Shown one piece after another: positions 6,418 to 10,542 of a stretch of 10,542 nt of DNA (positions are counted from its first letter, which is position 1; each line of letters begins with the position of its first letter). Both the position numbers and the translations under genes were made by a program. The DNA lies in assembly GCA_030447045.1 (NCBI GenBank), contig JAUJMB010000050.1, forward strand, positions 1-10,542, given 5' to 3'. This stretch comes from Rubrobacteraceae bacterium (lineage in GTDB: Bacteria > Actinomycetota > Rubrobacteria > Rubrobacterales > Rubrobacteraceae). The notes under the pieces are model-generated. The model worked only from the letters and a program-made list of their open reading frames with translations, was not told the DNA's origin and searched no databases.

Positions 6418-6558
6418 GGGATCTCCTCTCGCCGGTTGGGGCGTCTCCGCGCGCAGTAAAGCACGAAGAACGCCTCTCGGGTCGCGGTTTTAAACCCCGA
6501 GACGCCGAAGATGGCCCTCCTCTCTGGGGTTAGCGGAAACCCGGTAGACGATGGCGCG

Positions 6559-6573
6559 TATGATGTTCTCGTG
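6559..6573 (+). promoter_or_regulatory. Candidate -10 element for a leaderless transcript
   Basis: TATGAT (6559-6564) matches the -10 consensus at five of six positions and is followed after six bases by the in-frame GTG at 6571. This is the geometry of leaderless promoters, common in actinobacteria, where transcription starts at or beside the start codon. I found no good -35. The same sequence would lie within the coding region if the upstream ATG 6511 were used. Confidence 0.4.
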
Positions 6574-7530
6574 GAACTTTCGGGAGAACAGGATGCCGCC
6601 CCGGTTGGGAACGGGCGGGCGGCGCTTATAGTCAACACGCGCTCGCGCAGCGGGGAGCGGGTCTTCTTCCGGGCGCTGGACCTGTTGCAGGAGATGAAGG
6701 TCCCGCTCGGGGCTACGTACGCCATCAGGGACCCGGCGAGGTTGCCGGAGACCGTTCGGGAGGTCATGGGCGACGGTTCGGGGTACGAGACCCTGATCCT
6801 GGGCGGCGGCGACGGCTCGGTCAGCTCCGTCGTGGACTTTCTGGCCCACAGGCACGCCACTTTAGGCCTCCTGCCGCTCGGCACCGCCAACGACTTCGCC
6901 CGCACGCTCGGCATCCCCTCCGAGGTGGAGGCCGCCTGCGACACGATAGCGAACGGCAAGGTCGTGGACGTGGACCTCGGCCTCGCCGGGGACAACTTTT
7001 TCGTGAACGTCGCCTCCGTGGGCCTCGGCGTCGGCGCCACCCAGGCCCTGACGCCGTGGGCCAAGAAGAACATCGGGGCCCTGGCCTACCCGGTGGCGGC
7101 TGTGAGGGCCTTTTTGCGCCACGAGCCCTTCACCGCCAGGCTCCATTTCCCCGACGGGGACCACGAGCCCGTCGAGCACGAGAGGCTCCTGCAGGTGGCG
7201 GTCGGGAACGGGAGGTTCTACGGCGGGGGGATGGTGGTGGCCCCCGGCTCCGGCATAGACGACAGGAGCCTCGACGTCTACGCCATAACGCTCGGGCGGC
7301 ACCGCGACCTCTTCGGGGTGGCCCGCTACCTCAAGAGCGGTGACTTTATCCGCAACGAGAGCGTCAGCCAGTACCGCACCACCCGCGTGCGCCTGGAGAC
7401 CGACCCCCCGCTGGCCGTGAACATAGACGGCGAGCTCGTCGCCAGGACCCCCCAGGACTTCTCCGTGGCCGATAACGCCCTGAGGGTCATCGTCCCGCAG
7501 GCCTCGAACGCGGCCCACCGCCACCTGTAG
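6571..7530 (+). CDS. YegS/diacylglycerol-kinase-type lipid kinase
   Basis: 319-residue member of the diacylglycerol/sphingosine/YegS lipid kinase family, which phosphorylates a lipid hydroxyl with ATP; typical bacterial substrates are diacylglycerol or phosphatidylglycerol. Family marks: AALIVNTRSRSG (17-28), the nucleotide-binding GGGDGSVSSVV (78-88, with Ser where GGDGT is usual), LPLGTANDFAR (101-111), NGRFYGGGM in the second domain, and NIDGE near the C-terminus (nucleotide 7421 onward). No membrane helix is visible; such enzymes work at the inner face of the membrane. Start choice is uncertain. ATG 6511 gives 339 residues but has no clear Shine-Dalgarno, and its first 20 codons have weak GC third-position bias. 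GTG 6571 sits six bases after TATGAT and may be leaderless, so I prefer it. The gene diverges from the aminotransferase pair and ends 75 bp before the acyl-CoA synthetase. Confidence 0.88.
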   Translation: MELSGEQDAAPVGNGRAALIVNTRSRSGERVFFRALDLLQEMKVPLGATYAIRDPARLPETVREVMGDGSGYETLILGGGDGSVSSVVDFLAHRHATLGLLPLGTANDFARTLGIPSEVEAACDTIANGKVVDVDLGLAGDNFFVNVASVGLGVGATQALTPWAKKNIGALAYPVAAVRAFLRHEPFTARLHFPDGDHEPVEHERLLQVAVGNGRFYGGGMVVAPGSGIDDRSLDVYAITLGRHRDLFGVARYLKSGDFIRNESVSQYRTTRVRLETDPPLAVNIDGELVARTPQDFSVADNALRVIVPQASNAAHRHL

Positions 7531-7539
7531 CCTTTCGGC

Positions 7540-7583
7540 TTGCGTGGGTGGGGTCCGTTGCTACACTGCTTCCGTGGGTGGGG
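7540..7583 (+). promoter_or_regulatory. Promoter with two direct repeats before the acyl-CoA synthetase
   Basis: TTGCGT (7540-7545) and TACACT (7562-7567), 16 bp apart, form a plausible housekeeping promoter with a start near 7574. Two exact copies of CGTGGGTGGGG lie at 7543-7553 and 7573-7583, 30 bp (about three helical turns) apart. The first covers the start of the spacer and the second the predicted transcription start. This spacing is what a repressor binding one face of the DNA would need. The regulator is unknown; TetR- or GntR-type fatty acid regulators usually use palindromes rather than direct repeats. Confidence 0.45.
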
Positions 7584-7605
7584 ACCTCTAGGAGAGGAGC
7601 GGCGC

Positions 7606-9261
7606 GTGCGGGCTGAGGAGATCGAAGGCCTGACCGTTGGGAGCCTGCTCGACCTGGTGAGGGAGCGGCGCCCGGACGACGACGCGCTCGTCTATCCCGA
7701 CCGGGGGTTGCGCCAGACCTACGAACAGTTCGGGGAGGCCGTCGAGCGGTGCGCGGGGGCGTTGATGGGGCTCGGGATCCGCAAGGGCGACCACGTAGCC
7801 GTGTGGGGCCAGAACGTCCCCGAGTGGGTGACGCTGCAGTTCGCGACGGGCAAGATCGGGGCCGTCCTCGTCACGGTCAACCCGGCCTACCGCTCCAGGG
7901 AGCTCGGGTACATCCTCGAGCAGTCGGACGCCGCGGCCCTGTTCCTGACGCGCGGCGTAAAGGACGCGGACTTTCTCGAGGTCCTGCGGAGCGCCGTGCC
8001 CGAGCTGGCAGACGCCGCGGGCGGCGAGGTCCGCTCCGAGAAGTTGCCCTTCCTCGAGCACGTGGTCCTGATGGGCGAGGCCGAAGAGGGGGAGCCCGTG
8101 ATGGGCTTCGAGGAGTTTCTCGCCGGCGCCGGCGGCGTCGAGGAGGTGGGCGAGAGGCAGGCGACGCTGTCGGCGGGGGACGTCATAAACATGCAGTACA
8201 CCTCGGGCACCACCGGGTTCCCAAAAGGCGTGCAGCTCACCCACGCCAACATCGTCAAGAACGCCTTCTACATCGGCGAGTGCATGAACCTGGGGCCCGA
8301 GGACCGGGTCTGCATCCCGGTGCCGTTCTTCCACTGCTTCGGCTGCGTCCTCGGCACGCTCAACACCGTCACCCACGAGGCCACGATGGTACCCGTCGAG
8401 TCCTTCGACCCCGAGCAGGTCCTCCGGGCCGTCCACGAAGAGCGGTGCACCGCGCTGCTCGGGGTGCCGACGATGTTCATAGCGGAGCTGGATCACCCGG
8501 ACTTCGACCGGTACGACACCTCCTCGCTCAGGACCGGCATCATGGCAGGCTCCCCGTGCCCGATGGAGGTCATGCAGAAGGTCGTTGACGTGATGGGGGC
8601 GGAGGAGATCACCATAGCCTACGGCCAGACAGAGTCGAGCCCCGTCATCACCCAGACCCGCACCGAGGACCCGCTCGAGATCCGGGTCTCCACCGTGGGC
8701 CGGGCCCTCCCCGAGGTCGAGGTCAGGATCGTCGGCCTATCTGGGGAGGACTGCGAACCGGGCGAGCAGGGCGAGCTATGGACGCGCGGTTACCACGTCA
8801 TGAAGGGCTACTACAAGATGGACGAGAGGACCGAGGAGGTTTTGGACGCGGACGGCTGGCTTAGGACGGGGGACCTCGCGGTCATGGACGAGGACGGGTA
8901 CGTCAGGATCACGGGCCGGGCGAAGGACATGATCATCCGCGGCGGCGAGAACGTCTACCCGCGCGAGGTCGAGGAGTTCCTCTACACCCACCCCGACGTT
9001 ACCGACGTCCAAGTCTACGGCGTCCCTGACGAGAGGTACGGCGAAGGTGTGGCGGCCGCGGTGAGGAGGCGCCAGGGCTCCGAGCTCTCCGCGGAGGACC
9101 TGCGGGAGTACTGCCGGGGCGAGATCGCGCACTACAAGATCCCGGCCTACATCGACTTCGTCGAGGACTACCCGATGACCGCGAGCGGCAAGATCCAGAA
9201 ATACAAGCTCCGCGAGGCCGCCGTCGAACGACACGGGCTGGAGAAGGTCACGGGGGCTTGA
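7606..9261 (+). CDS. Fatty-acyl-CoA synthetase (AMP-binding, FadD/ACSF2-like)
   Basis: 551-residue adenylate-forming enzyme that activates a fatty acid with ATP and CoA to acyl-CoA. The standard motifs are intact: the phosphate loop YTSGTTGFPKGV (198-209), YGQTESSP (339-346), GWLRTGDLA (417-425), the hinge GRAKDMIIRGGENVYPREVE (437-456) and the catalytic Lys529 in MTASGKI. The linker and pocket sequence (NPAYRSRELGYIL at 92-104; LTHANIVKN at 211-219) resemble the medium/long-chain ACSF2 and FadD-like group rather than acetyl-CoA synthetase; the exact chain length cannot be read. The frame is open from 7540, but GTG 7606 is the likely start because GGAGAGGAG (7591-7599) lies six bases upstream; the upstream part covers the promoter repeats. 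Together with the acyl-CoA dehydrogenase at 9804 it suggests a fatty acid degradation locus. No signal peptide; cytoplasmic. Confidence 0.93.
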   Translation: MRAEEIEGLTVGSLLDLVRERRPDDDALVYPDRGLRQTYEQFGEAVERCAGALMGLGIRKGDHVAVWGQNVPEWVTLQFATGKIGAVLVTVNPAYRSRELGYILEQSDAAALFLTRGVKDADFLEVLRSAVPELADAAGGEVRSEKLPFLEHVVLMGEAEEGEPVMGFEEFLAGAGGVEEVGERQATLSAGDVINMQYTSGTTGFPKGVQLTHANIVKNAFYIGECMNLGPEDRVCIPVPFFHCFGCVLGTLNTVTHEATMVPVESFDPEQVLRAVHEERCTALLGVPTMFIAELDHPDFDRYDTSSLRTGIMAGSPCPMEVMQKVVDVMGAEEITIAYGQTESSPVITQTRTEDPLEIRVSTVGRALPEVEVRIVGLSGEDCEPGEQGELWTRGYHVMKGYYKMDERTEEVLDADGWLRTGDLAVMDEDGYVRITGRAKDMIIRGGENVYPREVEEFLYTHPDVTDVQVYGVPDERYGEGVAAAVRRRQGSELSAEDLREYCRGEIAHYKIPAYIDFVEDYPMTASGKIQKYKLREAAVERHGLEKVTGA

Positions 9262-9361
9262 GGTGCCGGGTTTTGGCTTCTAGATACTAGGCTTTAGGAG
9301 CAACCCCGCGCGTCGGAATCGCCGGGGGATGCCGCTTTCGGTCTCCGGATCTCATGGCACG

Positions 9362-9389
9362 AAAAAAGCCGGGACCTCTCGGCCCCGGC
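9362..9389 (-). terminator. Rho-independent terminator of the GlsB-type gene
   Basis: On the minus strand a 9-bp stem (GCCGGGGCC with GGTCCCGGC, one G-U pair) closes a GAGA tetraloop and is followed at once by six T residues. It lies 18 bases past the stop codon of the 9408-9671 gene. On the plus strand the hairpin has its A-run in front and no T-run behind, so it is not a good terminator for the acyl-CoA synthetase. For that gene only a weak imperfect GC hairpin near 9304-9326 was seen. Confidence 0.88.
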
Positions 9390-9407
9390 CCCGAGTTCGG
9401 TACCGCG

Positions 9408-9671
9408 TTACCTCCTGGCGGTGCTGCGTCCTCCCACTATCGCGCGGTAGATCGCGAGCAGGACGATTGCGCCTATGGTGGCGACTATTATGGTCCAGAT
9501 AAACCCACCGCTACCTACACCGATGAGGCTCGTCAGGAAGCCGCCGACGAATGCCCCCGCGATACCGATCAGGATCGTGACGATGATGCCGCCCGGGTCG
9601 TCGCCCGGCATAATCAGCTTCGCTAGCGCACCAGCGATGCCGCCGATGATGATCCAGGCAATAATACCCAC
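9408..9671 (-). CDS. GlsB/YeaQ/YmgE-family small membrane protein
   Basis: 87-residue, very hydrophobic protein of the GlsB/YeaQ/YmgE family ('transglycosylase-associated', PF04226 type), small inner-membrane proteins often induced by general or cell-envelope stress; no enzymatic activity is established. Three membrane segments are visible at about residues 3-20, 28-50 and 57-78. The family's charged turn MPGDDPGG (21-28) lies between the first two, and the tail is Arg-rich (82-87). The start is GTG 9671, with GAAGGAG six bases upstream. The gene stands alone: a strong intrinsic terminator follows it, and a GGGTAG promoter-like element of the stress sigma type lies upstream. That element, if real, fits the stress regulation known for relatives. 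Confidence 0.92.
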   Translation of the reverse strand: MGIIAWIIIGGIAGALAKLIMPGDDPGGIIVTILIGIAGAFVGGFLTSLIGVGSGGFIWTIIVATIGAIVLLAIYRAIVGGRSTARR

Positions 9672-9709
9672 GCCACACTCCTTCTGTAGATTTTTGCTCC
9701 AGACGCTAT

Positions 9710-9736
9710 CTACCCTTTAGTACGTTCCATGTAACC
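9710..9736 (-). promoter_or_regulatory. Candidate SigB/SigF-type stress promoter
   Basis: On the minus strand, GGTTAC (plus 9731-9736) precedes GGGTAG (plus 9710-9715), with 16 bp between GTTA and GGGTAG. Actinobacterial and Bacillus stress sigma factors recognise roughly GTTT or GNNT, then 14-17 bp, then GGGTAT/C. The start would fall about 31 bases before GTG 9671, leaving room for the visible ribosome site. The match is imperfect at the last -10 base and in the -35 element. Confidence 0.4.
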
Positions 9737-9767
9737 TGGAGTTGCGTGGATGGGTCATGGGCGCTGC

Positions 9768-9800
9768 TATTATTCGGCGCATTCCAGGTAAGAGGAGAAG
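9768..9800 (+). promoter_or_regulatory. Possible -10 and ribosome site for the acyl-CoA dehydrogenase
   Basis: TATTAT (9768-9773) is a good -10 match, and AAGAGGAGAAG (9790-9800) is a strong ribosome site just before ATG 9804. The nearest TTG-type -35, TTGCGT at 9742-9747, is 20 bp away, too far for a normal housekeeping promoter, so the -35 is unresolved. Confidence 0.35.
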
Positions 9801-9803
9801 CGT

Positions 9804-10542
9804 ATGAACTTCGACCCCACCGAGGGCCAACTCCGCTGGCGCAACCTCGCCAGGGACTTTGCGCGGGCGGAGATAGAGCCCCGAGCGGCGGCGTTGGATC
9901 GCGAGCAGAGGTTCCCCTACGACATAATCGCCCGGATGGCCCGGATCGGGCTGATGGGCCTGACGCTGCCGGAGGAGTACGGCGGGTCTGGCGGAGACTT
10001 TGTCGGGTACAACCTGGCGCTGGAGGAGATCTCGCGCGCCGACACCTCCGTCGGGATCACGATGGAGGCCCACATCTCCCTAGGCTGCGCCCCGCTCGCC
10101 GCCTACGGCACGCCCGCCCAGAAGGACGCGTACCTCTCGAAGTGCGCCACGGGCGAGCACCTGTGGGCGTTCGGGCTGACGGAGGAGAACGCCGGCACCG
10201 ACGCCGGCGGCACCGAGACCACGGCCGAACTCGCCGACGGGCAGTGGGTGATAAACGGGTCGAAGAAGTGGATCACCAACGGCGGCACGGACATAACCGC
10301 CGGCGTCACGGCCATCGCAAAGACGGGCACGCGTGAGAACGGCAAGCCCGAGCTCACCGCCATCATCGTCCCCCAGGAGACAGTTGGCTTTACCCGCGGG
10401 CCAGGCTACGAGAAGCTGGGCTGGCGCGCGAGCGACCAGCGCCAGCTCTACTTCGACGACTGCCGCGTCCCCGAGGAGAACACCTTGGGCGAGCGCGGGC
10501 GCGGCTTCGCCCAGTTCCTCCAGACGCTCGACGCCGGGAGGG
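9804..10542 (+). CDS. Acyl-CoA dehydrogenase, N-terminal part (runs off the window)
   Basis: The first 246 residues of a flavin-dependent acyl-CoA dehydrogenase, which introduces the trans-2 double bond in beta-oxidation or in branched amino acid breakdown and passes electrons to ETF. Family features: LPEEYGGSGGDFVGYNLALEEISRAD (55-80), the FAD/substrate signature WAFGLTEENAGTDAGG (121-136; CFALTEPGAGSDxGA in relatives), INGSKKWITNG (150-160), and the GYEKLGWRASDQRQLYFDDCRVPEEN stretch (201-226) leading into the C-terminal helical domain. The catalytic glutamate lies beyond the window edge, so chain-length or branched-chain preference cannot be judged. ATG 9804 has a strong ribosome site (AGAGGAG) upstream. 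The frame is open to the last base, so the gene is cut by the window, not broken. Confidence 0.93.
   Translation, partial: MNFDPTEGQLRWRNLARDFARAEIEPRAAALDREQRFPYDIIARMARIGLMGLTLPEEYGGSGGDFVGYNLALEEISRADTSVGITMEAHISLGCAPLAAYGTPAQKDAYLSKCATGEHLWAFGLTEENAGTDAGGTETTAELADGQWVINGSKKWITNGGTDITAGVTAIAKTGTRENGKPELTAIIVPQETVGFTRGPGYEKLGWRASDQRQLYFDDCRVPEENTLGERGRGFAQFLQTLDAGR

Noticed and set aside
6440..6506. 8-bp inverted repeat GGCGTCTC (6440-6447) and GAGACGCC (6499-6506), plus GGTTT-T-AAACC at 6486-6496, between the aminotransferase and lipid kinase genes
   Set aside because: Short arms this far apart are fairly likely by chance in a GC-rich 90-bp gap. The 51-bp spacing equals that of the 1415-1485 repeat but the arms are unrelated in sequence.
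7588..8496. 302-codon minus-strand frame inside the acyl-CoA synthetase
   Set aside because: Antisense shadow of a gene with all AMP-binding motifs intact; no family features of its own.
9304..9326. Imperfect hairpin after the acyl-CoA synthetase as a terminator
   Set aside because: The stem needs a bulge and there is no T-run after it. Noted only as a weak possibility.
9742..9773. TTGCGT...TATTAT as a full promoter for the acyl-CoA dehydrogenase
   Set aside because: The spacer is 20 bp, outside the range for a housekeeping promoter. Only the -10 element is retained.

Overview
The window looks like chromosomal DNA from a high-GC actinobacterium. Most third codon positions are G or C, GTG starts are common, and several starts have strong GGAGG-type ribosome binding sites. 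Frequent AGG (Arg) and ATA (Ile) codons in an otherwise GC-rich background, together with the gene set, suggest a deep-branching, Rubrobacter-like lineage. That placement is inference from composition and family recognition, not from a marker gene. I see no tRNA, rRNA, CRISPR array, insertion sequence or phage gene, and no gap between genes exceeds about 235 bp. It reads as an ordinary housekeeping region.

Layout. On the minus strand at the left are a DUF2252 protein (52-1386) and, upstream of it, a secreted HNH nuclease (1490-2173). A small secreted protein of unknown family (2408-2836) points away from the nuclease. Next comes a plus-strand pterin/folate cluster: pterin-4a-carbinolamine dehydratase (2963-3331), folD (3315-4163, overlapping start) and 5-formyltetrahydrofolate cyclo-ligase (4176-4760). 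This cluster converges, with only 4 bp between stop codons, on a minus-strand pair: a class IV PLP aminotransferase (5497-6417) followed 3 bp later by a sulfotransferase-like P-loop protein (4765-5493). A YegS/diacylglycerol-kinase-type lipid kinase (6571-7530) diverges from that pair and is followed by a FadD/ACSF2-type acyl-CoA synthetase (7606-9261). A small GlsB/YeaQ-type membrane protein (9408-9671, minus) with a clear intrinsic terminator is followed by a divergent acyl-CoA dehydrogenase that runs off the right edge (9804-10542).

How the genes fit together. FolD and the cyclo-ligase both feed the 5,10-methenyl/methylene-THF pool, and the dehydratase handles a related pterin. The acyl-CoA synthetase and acyl-CoA dehydrogenase are the activation and first oxidation steps of fatty acid breakdown. 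The aminotransferase and sulfotransferase-like protein form a tight two-gene unit whose substrate I cannot name. It is the most interesting protein-level item here, partly because the aminotransferase lacks the glutamate that normally contacts the PLP ring nitrogen. The most interesting non-coding items are a repeat-flanked promoter before the acyl-CoA synthetase, a likely leaderless start for the lipid kinase, a stress-sigma-like promoter before the GlsB gene, a hairpin spanning two convergent stop codons, and a nested inverted repeat between the nuclease and the DUF2252 gene.
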